Assembly (NCBI RefSeq): GCF_020176715.1
Contig: NZ_JAIVMF010000002.1
Coordinates: 124,001-188,000, forward strand
DNA: 64,000 nucleotides
DNA from: Stappia stellulata
GTDB taxonomy: Bacteria > Pseudomonadota > Alphaproteobacteria > Rhizobiales > Stappiaceae
Reading direction: 5' to 3'
The first letter of the stretch is position 1; each line of letters starts with the position of its first letter. A program made the translations under genes and the position numbers. Positions 16,598-25,142 of the stretch are shown here, piece by piece. The notes under the pieces were generated by a model. It searched no databases and was not told the DNA's origin. It saw only the letters and a program-made list of their open reading frames with translations.

Positions 16598-17359
16598 ATG
16601 ACGAAGGACACACCCCAAACCGCACGGCTTTACCGGATGGTGATGCCGGATCACCTCTGCCCGTTCGGCCTGAAAACGAAGGACCTGCTGCAACGGCAGG
16701 GGTTCAAGGTGGAGGATCACCCGCTCACCACCCGCGATGAGACCGATGCCTTTCTGGAGGCGGAGGGCGTCGAGACGACGCCCCAGGTCTTCATCGGCGA
16801 CGCGCGGATCGGCGGCTATGAGGAGTTGCGGGTGCACCTGGGGCTCGACCCGCCGCCGGAAGAGCAGAGCGATACGAGCTACCAGCCGGTCGTCGCGATC
16901 TTTTCCGTCGCGGCCCTGCTCGCGCTGGGCCTGTCGTTTCACCAGTATGGAACCGTGCTCAGCTTGCGGGCGGTCGAATGGTTCATCTCGCTGTCGATGA
17001 CGATCCTGGCGGTGCAGAAGCTGCAGGATGTGGAGAGTTTCTCCACCATGTTCCTGAACTACGACCTGCTGGCGCGCCGCTTCGTTCCTTACGCAAAGGT
17101 CTATCCCTTCGGCGAGGCGCTTGCCGGCATCCTGATGACCGCGGGTGTGTTTGTCTGGATTTCCGCGCCGGTTGCCCTGGTCATTGGCACGGTGGGGGCG
17201 GTGAGTATCTTCAAGGCGGTCTATATCGACAGGCGCGAGCTCAAGTGCGCCTGCGCCGGCGGCAATACATCGGTGCCACTTGGGTTCGTCTCGCTGACGG
17301 AAAGCCTGATGATGATGGCGATGGGGCTGTGGATGCCGGTGCGGGCATTTCTGCTTTGA
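16598..17359 (+). CDS. Glutaredoxin-MauE/DoxX-like membrane fusion protein
   Basis: The protein has 253 residues. Residues 1-90 form a glutaredoxin fold with one active-site Cys in LCPFGLK and the cis-Pro segment TTPQVFIGD. Residues about 105-250 form a MauE-like four-helix membrane domain with a paired cysteine motif, CACAGGN. MauE-family proteins pass redox equivalents for disulfide formation in the periplasm. Fused to a glutaredoxin, this one probably moves thiol redox power across the inner membrane. It is cotranscribed with the DUF305 gene. Confidence 0.85.
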   Translation: MTKDTPQTARLYRMVMPDHLCPFGLKTKDLLQRQGFKVEDHPLTTRDETDAFLEAEGVETTPQVFIGDARIGGYEELRVHLGLDPPPEEQSDTSYQPVVAIFSVAALLALGLSFHQYGTVLSLRAVEWFISLSMTILAVQKLQDVESFSTMFLNYDLLARRFVPYAKVYPFGEALAGILMTAGVFVWISAPVALVIGTVGAVSIFKAVYIDRRELKCACAGGNTSVPLGFVSLTESLMMMAMGLWMPVRAFLL

Positions 17360-17374
17360 ACCCGGCCTCCGGGC

Positions 17375-17398
17375 TTGACCTTCCCCCTGCTGGACGTC
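17375..17398 (+). promoter_or_regulatory. CueR-like promoter dyad upstream of APC permease
   Basis: TTGACC (17375-17380) overlaps ACCTTCC (17378-17384), followed after N7 by GGACGTC (17392-17398). The left arm is perfect; the right arm matches GGAAGGT at four of seven positions. This is weaker than the sites at 15580 and 18829 but has the same geometry. Confidence 0.5.
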
Positions 17399-17481
17399 GC
17401 CAGGGTGCATGGAAGGGCGGCGCCTCCTTCCAGCAACAGGTTTCATGAGGAAATCCGCAGCCGTCGTCGTTTGGAGCAGGC

Positions 17482-18786
17482 ATGACGGAGTACCGGAAAG
17501 ACAGCATCACCCTGCCGGGTGCCGTGGCGATGGGAACGGGCGTGATGATCGGCGCCGGCATTCTCGCCCTCACCGGGCAGATGGCGGAACTGGCGGGGCC
17601 GCTGTTTCCGCTGTCCTTCCTCGCCGGCGCGTTCGTTACGGCCTTCAGCGCTTATAGCTACATCAAGGTGTCGAACGCCTTTCCGTCCGCCGGCGGCATC
17701 GCGATGATCCTCGTCAAGGCCTATGGGCCGACGACGGTCGCGGCCGGGGCCGCGCTGCTGATGGCGCTGTCGATGGTCATCAACGAAAGCCTGGTGGCGC
17801 GGACCTTCGCGTCCTACACGCTGCGGGGGTTCGGTGTGGAGCCCGGCGGCTGGCCGGCGGCCGCGCTCGGCGTCGCGGTGATCGTTTTCGCCTGGCTGGT
17901 CAATGTTTCGGGCAACCGCTCGGTCAGCATCTTCTCCGTGCTGATGGCGGTCCTGAAGGTCGGCGGCATCGCCCTGTTCGGCGTGGCGGCGCTCTGGGCC
18001 GGCGGTTTGAGCTTCGAGCCAGCGGGAGGGGACGCGGGGGCCGGCGGATTTCTCGCCTCGGTCGCGCTTGCGGTTCTGGCGTTCAAGGGGTTCACCACGA
18101 TCACCAACAGCGGCGCGGAGATCACCCGGCCGCACCGCAACGTCGGGCGCGCGATCATCCTTTCCATCGCGATCTGCGTGGTGGTCTACCTGCTTGTCGC
18201 CCTTGCGGTCGGTGCAAGCCTGCCGCTGGAGCGCATCATTGCCGCCAAGGATTATGCGCTGGCCGAAGCGGCGGAACCGGCGCTCGGCCGGACCGGCTTT
18301 TATCTCACGGTCGCGCTGGCCGTCGTCGCCACGGCTTCCGGGCTCATCGCCAGCGTCTTCGCCGTATCGCGCATGCTGGCGATGCTCACCGACATGGAGC
18401 TGATCCCGCACCGCCACTTCAAGATGCCCGGCGGCGTCCAGGACCACACGCTGGTCTATACGGTCGTGATTGCCGGGCTGCTGACGGTCTTCTTCGACCT
18501 CAGCCGGATCGCGTCGCTCGGCGTGTTCTTCTATCTGGTGATGGACATGCTGGTTCACTGGGGCGTTTTCCGCAGCCTGCGCGAAGAGATCGGTGCGCGG
18601 GCGGAAATCCTGCTGACGGCGATCGCGCTCGATGTGCTCGTGCTGTCGGCCTTCGCCGCGCTGAAATGGCAGACGGATCCGGTGATCGTCGCGATTGCGG
18701 TCGGCGGCATGGCGGCGGTTTTCCTGTTCGTGGGAGTGTTCCTGCGGCTCCATCCGCCGTCCGGGGAGCATCACGGCCACCGGTAG
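17482..18786 (+). CDS. APC-superfamily amino acid/polyamine-type permease
   Basis: The protein has 434 residues and about 12 membrane helices. The APC helix-1 signature GTGVMIGAGILAL is present, with FKGFTTITNSGAEITRP in the helix 5-6 region. The family imports or exchanges amino acids and amines by cation symport. The C-terminus ends in a His-rich tail, HHGHR. It lies between copper-responsive-looking genes and has its own CueR-like site. This placement suggests a role under metal stress, such as import of a thiol amino acid, but the substrate is not readable. Confidence 0.85.
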   Translation: MTEYRKDSITLPGAVAMGTGVMIGAGILALTGQMAELAGPLFPLSFLAGAFVTAFSAYSYIKVSNAFPSAGGIAMILVKAYGPTTVAAGAALLMALSMVINESLVARTFASYTLRGFGVEPGGWPAAALGVAVIVFAWLVNVSGNRSVSIFSVLMAVLKVGGIALFGVAALWAGGLSFEPAGGDAGAGGFLASVALAVLAFKGFTTITNSGAEITRPHRNVGRAIILSIAICVVVYLLVALAVGASLPLERIIAAKDYALAEAAEPALGRTGFYLTVALAVVATASGLIASVFAVSRMLAMLTDMELIPHRHFKMPGGVQDHTLVYTVVIAGLLTVFFDLSRIASLGVFFYLVMDMLVHWGVFRSLREEIGARAEILLTAIALDVLVLSAFAALKWQTDPVIVAIAVGGMAAVFLFVGVFLRLHPPSGEHHGHR

Positions 18787-18828
18787 ACGTCGGGCGCTTG
18801 CGTCTCGCGATGGAGAGCGGGGCGAGCC

Positions 18829-18852
18829 TTGACCTTCCTGTGACTGGAGGGT
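18829..18852 (+). promoter_or_regulatory. CueR-type promoter of copA
   Basis: TTGACC (18829-18834) overlaps the dyad ACCTTCC-N7-GGAGGGT (18832-18852), a near-consensus CueR operator, 35 bp before the copA ATG. Copper-bound CueR-type regulators twist such promoters to activate them. Confidence 0.78.
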
Positions 18853-18886
18853 GCAGCGTGGCCGTCAAATCAGCTAGGAGCCTGAA

Positions 18887-21265
18887 ATGACGCAAGATGC
18901 CCATACCCACCATCACCACGGCGACCACGCCGATGGGAATTGCGGGCACACGCAGACGCACGCGGAATCGGGCGAGGGCAGCGTGACGGACCCGGTCTGC
19001 GGCATGTCGGTCACCCCCGGGCCGCAGGCCCGCTCGCGCGACTATGATAGCCAGACCTTTTACTTCTGTTCCCACGGCTGCCAGACCAAGTTCGACGCGG
19101 ATCCGTATTTCTATGCCTCCGGCAATGCTGGAAAGGTAGAGAAGGCGGCCGCTCCGGGATCGCAATGGACCTGCCCGATGCATCCGGAGATTATCCGCGA
19201 CGAACCCGGGTCCTGCCCGATCTGCGGCATGGCGCTGGAGCCGATGGTTCCCACCGACGAGCCGAGCGAGGAACTGACGGATTTCACGAGGCGGATGTGG
19301 ATCAGCTCCGTTGCCGCCGTGCCGCTGGTGATCCTGACGATGGGCGAGACTTTCGGACTGCCCGTGCGCGACTGGATCGGCCATCAGTTCTCCGTCTATC
19401 TGGAATTCGTGCTTGCCACGCCCATCGTGCTGTGGGCGGCCCTGCCGTTCTTCCAGCGCGGGGTGAGCTCCATCGTCAACCGCTCGCCCAACATGTGGAC
19501 GCTGATTTCGCTCGGCGTCGGCGCGGCCTATCTCTATTCGCTGGTCGCCACCTTCCTGCCCGGCGTGTTTCCGGACCAGTACCGGATGACCGGAGGGATG
19601 GTCGGCACCTATTTCGAGGCCGCGGTGGTGATCATCGCGCTGGTCTTTGTCGGCCAGGTCCTGGAGCTGCGCGCCCGCGAGCGCACCGGGGACGCGATCA
19701 AGGCGCTGATGGATCTGGCGCCCAAGACCGCCCGACGCATCCTGCCCGACGGGTCGGAATATGATGCCCCGCTGGAGAACATCGTCGCCGGCGATCTCTT
19801 GCGGGTGCGTCCTGGCGACAGCGTGCCGGTGGACGGGGAGGTCGTGGAGGGACGCTCCGCAATCGACGAGAGCATGATCACCGGCGAATCCGTCCCGATC
19901 GAGAAAACCGAGGGCGACCGGGTCACCGGTGGCACGATCAACAAGAACGGGACGCTTGCGATCCGCGCGACCGACGTCGGCGCCGACACCGTGTTGGCGC
20001 AGATCGTCGAGATGGTTGCCGGCGCGCGGCGCTCCAAGGCGCCGATCCAGGGTCTCGCCGACCGCGTTTCCGAAGTCTTCGTTCCCACCGTCGTTGTCAT
20101 CGCCATCGTCTCCTTCGTGACCTGGCTTGTCGTCGGTCCGGATCCGGCCTTCGTCTTCGCGATTGCCGCCGCCGTTTCGGTGCTGATCATCGCCTGTCCC
20201 TGCGCGCTCGGACTGGCCACGCCGATCTCGATCACCACCGCGGCCGGTCGCGGCGCCCAGGCCGGCGTCCTGATCAAGGATGCGGAGGCGCTCGAACGCA
20301 TGGCCCGCGTCGACACGCTCGTCGTCGACAAGACCGGGACGCTGACGGAGGGCAAGCCGAAGCTGACCGACGTGGTGGCGCTTGCTGGCTTTTCGCAAGA
20401 GGAGGTTCTCGCCAATGCGGCGGCGCTCGAGCGTGGCTCGGAGCACCCTCTGGCCGATGCGATCATCGAGGGCGCGCGTCACCGCGGCGTGCCGATGGCC
20501 AAGACATCCGACTTCGAGGCGGTGACCGGCAAGGGCGTCACCGGCCAGGTGGAGGAGCGCGAGGTGGCCCTCGGCAACGCCGCGCTGATGCAGGCGCTGG
20601 GGATCGACACGGCCGCAGCCGACGACCAGGCCGATGCGTTGCGCACGGAGGGAAAGACCGCGATGTATATCGCGCTGGACGGTCAACTGGCCGGACTGGT
20701 CGCGGTTGCCGATCCGATCAAGGAGACGACGGAGGCGGCGATCCGCGAGCTGCACCGTCAGGGCCTGCGTGTCATCATGGCGACCGGCGACAACCAGCGC
20801 ACCGCCGAGGCTGTGGCCTCCCGGCTCGGCATCGACGAGGTGCGCGCTGGCGTCTTGCCGGAGGACAAGAAGACGCTGGTGGACGAATTGCGCGCGAAGG
20901 GCGCGCGCATTGCCATGGCCGGTGACGGTGTGAACGACGCGCCCGCCCTGGCGGCGGCGGATGTCGGGATCGCTATGGGAACCGGCGCGGATGTCGCCGT
21001 CGAAAGTGCCGGGCTGACGCTGCTCGGCGGCGATCTGTCGGGCATCGTGCGCGCCCGCGTTCTGGCGAAGGCAACGCTCAGGAACATCAAGCAGAACCTG
21101 TTCTTCGCCTTCATCTACAATGCCGCCGGCGTTCCGATCGCGGCCGGCGTGCTCTATCCCGTCTTCGGTCTGGTGCTGTCGCCGATGATCGCGGCCGCCG
21201 CCATGTCGCTCTCCTCCGTGTCGGTGATCACCAATGCGCTGCGGCTGCGGCGCCTGAAGCTGTGA
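18887..21265 (+). CDS. copA: Copper-translocating P1B-type ATPase with YHS and heavy-metal-binding N-terminal domains
   Basis: The protein has 792 residues. A His-rich N-terminus (HTHHHHGDH) is followed by a YHS-like domain (DPVCGM...YFCSHGC) and a heavy-metal-binding domain with CPMHPEI and CPICGM. The P-type core follows: actuator TGES, membrane metal site CPC at Cys437-Pro438-Cys439, phosphorylation site Asp481 in DKTGTLTEGKP, an HP motif in SEHPLA and the hinge GDGVNDAP. There is no classical CXXC MerA-type domain. It exports Cu(I) from the cytoplasm at ATP cost. It has its own CueR-like promoter and is followed by a cytochrome c gene. Confidence 0.95.
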   Translation: MTQDAHTHHHHGDHADGNCGHTQTHAESGEGSVTDPVCGMSVTPGPQARSRDYDSQTFYFCSHGCQTKFDADPYFYASGNAGKVEKAAAPGSQWTCPMHPEIIRDEPGSCPICGMALEPMVPTDEPSEELTDFTRRMWISSVAAVPLVILTMGETFGLPVRDWIGHQFSVYLEFVLATPIVLWAALPFFQRGVSSIVNRSPNMWTLISLGVGAAYLYSLVATFLPGVFPDQYRMTGGMVGTYFEAAVVIIALVFVGQVLELRARERTGDAIKALMDLAPKTARRILPDGSEYDAPLENIVAGDLLRVRPGDSVPVDGEVVEGRSAIDESMITGESVPIEKTEGDRVTGGTINKNGTLAIRATDVGADTVLAQIVEMVAGARRSKAPIQGLADRVSEVFVPTVVVIAIVSFVTWLVVGPDPAFVFAIAAAVSVLIIACPCALGLATPISITTAAGRGAQAGVLIKDAEALERMARVDTLVVDKTGTLTEGKPKLTDVVALAGFSQEEVLANAAALERGSEHPLADAIIEGARHRGVPMAKTSDFEAVTGKGVTGQVEEREVALGNAALMQALGIDTAAADDQADALRTEGKTAMYIALDGQLAGLVAVADPIKETTEAAIRELHRQGLRVIMATGDNQRTAEAVASRLGIDEVRAGVLPEDKKTLVDELRAKGARIAMAGDGVNDAPALAAADVGIAMGTGADVAVESAGLTLLGGDLSGIVRARVLAKATLRNIKQNLFFAFIYNAAGVPIAAGVLYPVFGLVLSPMIAAAAMSLSSVSVITNALRLRRLKL

Positions 21266-21329
21266 GTGAGTCGCATCCGCCCGAGAGCGGTCTCCGCCGA
21301 AGCCGTTTCAGAGAGGAGGGGGCACACAG

Positions 21330-21797
21330 ATGATCTCCGGCAAGGGCGGCCTTGTTGCCGGTGCGGCTGTTCTTGGCGGGACAGCCCTTGTCGTCGCGGG
21401 GTTGGGAGCGGGATGGTACGGCGATGCGGCGTCGGGCGAGGGGCGCGATCTGTCGCGCGGGGCGGCGATCTATGCCGAGGCTTGCACGTCCTGCCATGGG
21501 GCGAGCCTCCAAGGGCAGGGGGACTGGCAGACGCCGGGTCCGGACGGTCGGCTTCCCGCGCCGCCGCACGACGAGACCGGGCACACCTGGCATCATTCCG
21601 ATCGTCTGCTTCTCGACATCATGCGACGGGGCACCGCGGCCGTTGTCGGCGGTGGATACGCAAGCGACATGCCGGGGTTCGGCGACGTTTACTCGGATGA
21701 GGAATTGCGGGACGTGCTCGCCTGGATCAAGACGCATTGGCCGGAGCGGGAGCGCGCCTTTCAGGCGGAGGCGTCGGCGCGCGATTCCGCCAGTTGA
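21330..21797 (+). CDS. Class I c-type cytochrome, membrane-anchored
   Basis: The protein has 155 residues with an N-terminal hydrophobic segment (about 7-28), acting as signal or anchor. A single haem site CTSCH is followed by a distal Met in SDMPGFGD. This is the small monohaem fold that carries electrons in the periplasm. It lies 64 bp after copA and shares its direction, so it may be cotranscribed and linked to copper oxidation or detoxification. A hairpin terminator follows. Confidence 0.88.
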   Translation: MISGKGGLVAGAAVLGGTALVVAGLGAGWYGDAASGEGRDLSRGAAIYAEACTSCHGASLQGQGDWQTPGPDGRLPAPPHDETGHTWHHSDRLLLDIMRRGTAAVVGGGYASDMPGFGDVYSDEELRDVLAWIKTHWPERERAFQAEASARDSAS

Positions 21798-21804
21798 TAG
21801 GCAG

Positions 21805-21835
21805 CGGCCGCCGGGAGCGATCCCGGCGGCCGTTT
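21805..21835 (+). terminator. Intrinsic terminator after the copper island
   Basis: A perfect 12-bp stem (21805-21816 with 21821-21832) with a GCGA loop is followed by TTTCTCC. It lies between the stops of the cytochrome c and RND pump genes. Confidence 0.8.
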
Positions 21836-21863
21836 CTCCGTCTTGGCGTTTTCGAGCAGGTGA

Positions 21864-24800
21864 CTATTCCGCCGGCGTCTTGGCCGGAGCCTCGTCGACG
21901 CTTACGTCCGCATCCTTGGCCGGTCGCTTGCCGTCAAGCGGGACGCGGGCGAAGGCGCGCATCACGAAGACGTAGAACACCGGAACGAAGAAGATCGCGA
22001 GCACCGTGCCGGAGATCATGCCGCCCATCACGCCGGTGCCGATGGCGTTCTGGCTGCCGGCACTGGCGCCGTTGGCGATTGCCAGCGGGGTGACGCCGAG
22101 AGTGAAGGCGAGCGAGGTCATCAGGATCGGCCGGAAGCGCAGATGCGCGGCCTCCACGGTCGCCTCGTACATGGTCTTGCCTTCCGCCATCAGGTCCTTG
22201 GCGAACTCGATGATCAGGATCGCGTTCTTGGCCGAAAGGCCGACAATGGCGATCAGGCCGACGGTGAAATAGACGTCGTTCGGCATGCCCCTGAGCGTCA
22301 CCGCAGCCACCGAGCCGATGACGCCGAGCGGTACGACCAGCATGACCGCAAAGGGGATCGACCAGCTCTCGTAAAGCGCCGCGAGCAAAAGGAACACGAA
22401 CAGGATGCTGAGGCCGATCAGGAAGGGCGCCTGAGAGCCCGACTGGATCTCCTGCAGCGACTGGCCGGTCCATTCGTAACCGAAACCGGCGGGCAGCGAG
22501 GCCGCGATCCGCTCCATCTCGGCGATCGCGTCGCCCGAGGAATAGCCGGGCGCTGCCTGACCGGAGATGCGGATCGAGGGATAGCCGTTGTAGCCGACGA
22601 TCTGCGACGGGCCCTTCACCCAGTTCACCGTGGCAAAGGCCGACAGCGGAACCATGCCGCCATTGGTGTTGCGCACGGTCAGGTCCAGCAGGTCGTCCGT
22701 CTGCATCCGGGCGTCCTGATCGGCCTGTACGGTGACCCGCTGCATGCGGCCCGAGTTGGGGAAGTCGTTGACATAGCTCGAGCCGAGATGGGCCGAGACG
22801 GTGGCGTTGATGTCGGCGAAGGCGACGCCGAAGGCATTGGCCTTCTCGCGGTCGACCTCAAGGTCCACCTGCGCGGCATCCGGCAGGCCGTCGATGCGAA
22901 GGCCGGTCAGGACCGGATTCTCGCGCGCCGCCGCCATCAACTGGTCGCGGGCAGCGGCAAGCGCGTCGGTGCCGCGTCCGCCCCGGTCCTGGAGACGGAA
23001 CGAAAAGCCGTTGGACGTGCCGAGCCCCTGGATCGCTGGCGGCGACAGGGCAAAGGAGATCGCGTCCTTCAATCCGAAGAGCTGGCCGTTCGCCCGCCCT
23101 GCGATCGCGCTTGCGGAATCCTCGGGACCGCGTTCCGCCCAGTCCTTCAGGGTCACGAAGGCGAGGCCGGCGTTCTGGCCGGTTCCCGAGAAGCTGAAGC
23201 CGAGAATGCCGACGATGCGCGACACCGCGCTTTCCTTGCCGAAAATCTCCTCGACCTGCTGGATCACCTCCAGCGTCCGGTTGGCGCTCGCCTCGGGCGG
23301 CGCCTGGATATTGACCAGCAGGTAGCCCTGGTCCTCGTTCGGCAGGAAGGACGACGGAAGGCGGGTGTAGGCCCAGCCGAGACCGACCAGCAGGGCCAGA
23401 TAGATGACCATCATCCGCCCGGCGCGGCGTGACAGCCAGCCCACGGATGCGCTGTAGCCGCTTGTGGTGCGGGCAAAGCCCCGGTTGAACCAGCCGAAGA
23501 AGCCCTTCTTCTCGTGGTGTCCCTCGGGAATCGGTTTCAGCATGCTGGCGCAAAGCGCCGGCGTGAAGGAGAGCGCCAGGAAGCCGGAGAACAGGATCGA
23601 CACGACCATGGTCAGGCTGAACTGCTGGTAGATGATGCCGACGGCGCCGGGGAAAAAGGCCATCGGCACGAAGACGGCGGTCAGCACCAGGGTGATGCCG
23701 ATGATCGCGCCGGAAATTTGCGTCATCGCCTTGCGGGTGGCCGCGCGCGGGGAGAGGCCTTCCTCGGCCATGATGCGCTCGACGTTTTCGACCACGACGA
23801 TGGCGTCGTCCACCAGAATGCCGATGGCGAGCACCATGGCAAACATCGTCAGCACGTTGATCGAGAACCCGGCGGCGAGCATCACCGCGCAGGTGCCGAG
23901 CAGGGCGACCGGAACCACCAGGGTCGGAATCACCGTGTAGCGGAAACTCTGCAGGAAGAGGAACATCACCACGAAGACAAGGGCGACCGCCTCGAGCAGC
24001 GTGTAGATCACCTTCTCGATCGACGCCTCGACAAAGGGCGAGGTGTCATAGGGGATCTCGTAGGCGATGCCGGGCGGGAAGAACTGCGCGAGTTCCTCCA
24101 TCTTGGCGCGGACCGCTTCCGAGGTCGCCAGCGCGTTGCCGGTCGACGACAGCTGGACGCCGATGGCGGCGCTCGGCCGGCCGTTCAGCCGGGTGGAGAA
24201 ATTGTAGCTCTCGCCGCCGATCTCGACCCTTGCGACATCCGAGAGCCGCACGGTGGAGCCGTCCGGATTGGCGCGCAGCACCACGGCGCCGAACTCCTCG
24301 GCCGAGGTCAGCTGCCCCTTGACCAGAACCGTGGCGGAGATCTGCTGGGTCACCGGATTGGGCTGGGCGCCGATACGTCCGGCGGCGACCTGCGCATTCT
24401 GGGACTGGATCGCCGCGATCACGTCGCTCGCCGTCAGATTGAGGCCGAGCATCTTGTCCGGATCCATCCAGACCCGCATCGAGCGCTGGGTGGCGAAGAG
24501 CTGGGCGCTGCCGACGCCGTCGACGCGGCGGATCTCGCCGACCACGTTCCGGCTGAGGTAGTCGCCGAGGTCGACCACGTCGAGGCTGCCGTCCGTCGAG
24601 GTGACGGAGACCACCATCAGGAAGCCGGCGCCGGCCTGTTCGATGCGGATGCCCTGCTGCGTCACCGTCCGCGGCAGGCGCGGCTCGACGCGGCGGATGC
24701 TGTTCTGCACGTCGACGGCCGCCTGCGAAATCTCCGTGCCGGGCGCGAAGGTGGCGGTGATCGAGATCCGCCCCGAGCTCTCGGAGGTGGATTCGAAATA

Positions 24801-25028
24801 GATCAGCCCCTCGACGCCGTTGAGCTCCTCCTCGATCGGCCGGGTGACGCTCAGATAGGCGTCTTCGGGCGACACGCCCGGATAGTTGGTCTGGATCGAG
24901 ATCTGCGGCGGGGCGACGGTCGGATATTGGGCCACCGGCATGAAGGGGATCGCGATCACGCCGGCGAGCGTGATGAAAATCGCGATAACCCAGGCGAAGA
25001 CCGGCCGGTCGATGAAAAAGGACGGCAT
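21864..25028 (-). CDS. RND multidrug efflux pump inner-membrane transporter (AcrB/MexB type, HAE1)
   Basis: About 1054 residues from Met at 25028 (MPSFFIDRPVFAWVI, the usual HAE1 start); an ATG 11 codons earlier is possible. Twelve membrane helices and two large periplasmic loops are present. Helix 4 carries the proton-relay pair in GILVDDAIVVVENVER. The GSS..NDFPN and final repeat (GLIAIVGLSAKNAILIIEFAKD) match AcrB. It forms the proton-driven core of a tripartite drug pump with the adjacent lipoprotein adaptor; no outer-membrane TolC-type gene lies nearby, so it would borrow one. Confidence 0.95.
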   Translation of the reverse strand: MPSFFIDRPVFAWVIAIFITLAGVIAIPFMPVAQYPTVAPPQISIQTNYPGVSPEDAYLSVTRPIEEELNGVEGLIYFESTSESSGRISITATFAPGTEISQAAVDVQNSIRRVEPRLPRTVTQQGIRIEQAGAGFLMVVSVTSTDGSLDVVDLGDYLSRNVVGEIRRVDGVGSAQLFATQRSMRVWMDPDKMLGLNLTASDVIAAIQSQNAQVAAGRIGAQPNPVTQQISATVLVKGQLTSAEEFGAVVLRANPDGSTVRLSDVARVEIGGESYNFSTRLNGRPSAAIGVQLSSTGNALATSEAVRAKMEELAQFFPPGIAYEIPYDTSPFVEASIEKVIYTLLEAVALVFVVMFLFLQSFRYTVIPTLVVPVALLGTCAVMLAAGFSINVLTMFAMVLAIGILVDDAIVVVENVERIMAEEGLSPRAATRKAMTQISGAIIGITLVLTAVFVPMAFFPGAVGIIYQQFSLTMVVSILFSGFLALSFTPALCASMLKPIPEGHHEKKGFFGWFNRGFARTTSGYSASVGWLSRRAGRMMVIYLALLVGLGWAYTRLPSSFLPNEDQGYLLVNIQAPPEASANRTLEVIQQVEEIFGKESAVSRIVGILGFSFSGTGQNAGLAFVTLKDWAERGPEDSASAIAGRANGQLFGLKDAISFALSPPAIQGLGTSNGFSFRLQDRGGRGTDALAAARDQLMAAARENPVLTGLRIDGLPDAAQVDLEVDREKANAFGVAFADINATVSAHLGSSYVNDFPNSGRMQRVTVQADQDARMQTDDLLDLTVRNTNGGMVPLSAFATVNWVKGPSQIVGYNGYPSIRISGQAAPGYSSGDAIAEMERIAASLPAGFGYEWTGQSLQEIQSGSQAPFLIGLSILFVFLLLAALYESWSIPFAVMLVVPLGVIGSVAAVTLRGMPNDVYFTVGLIAIVGLSAKNAILIIEFAKDLMAEGKTMYEATVEAAHLRFRPILMTSLAFTLGVTPLAIANGASAGSQNAIGTGVMGGMISGTVLAIFFVPVFYVFVMRAFARVPLDGKRPAKDADVSVDEAPAKTPAE

Positions 25029-25142
25029 GCGATCACATCCTGCTGGACCGGGGGCAGACATGGCGCCGATGCGCCGTCATCCGGTCCGTGTGTCATGGTG
25101 GAAGGGAGCTGCCGGGGAAACTGGCGCGGTCCCGTCCGGGGT

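Noticed and set aside
18500-20755. Minus-strand open frame of 751 codons opposite the APC permease and copA
   Set aside because: The plus strand holds the motif-complete ATPase and permease; the antisense frame has no recognisable domain.
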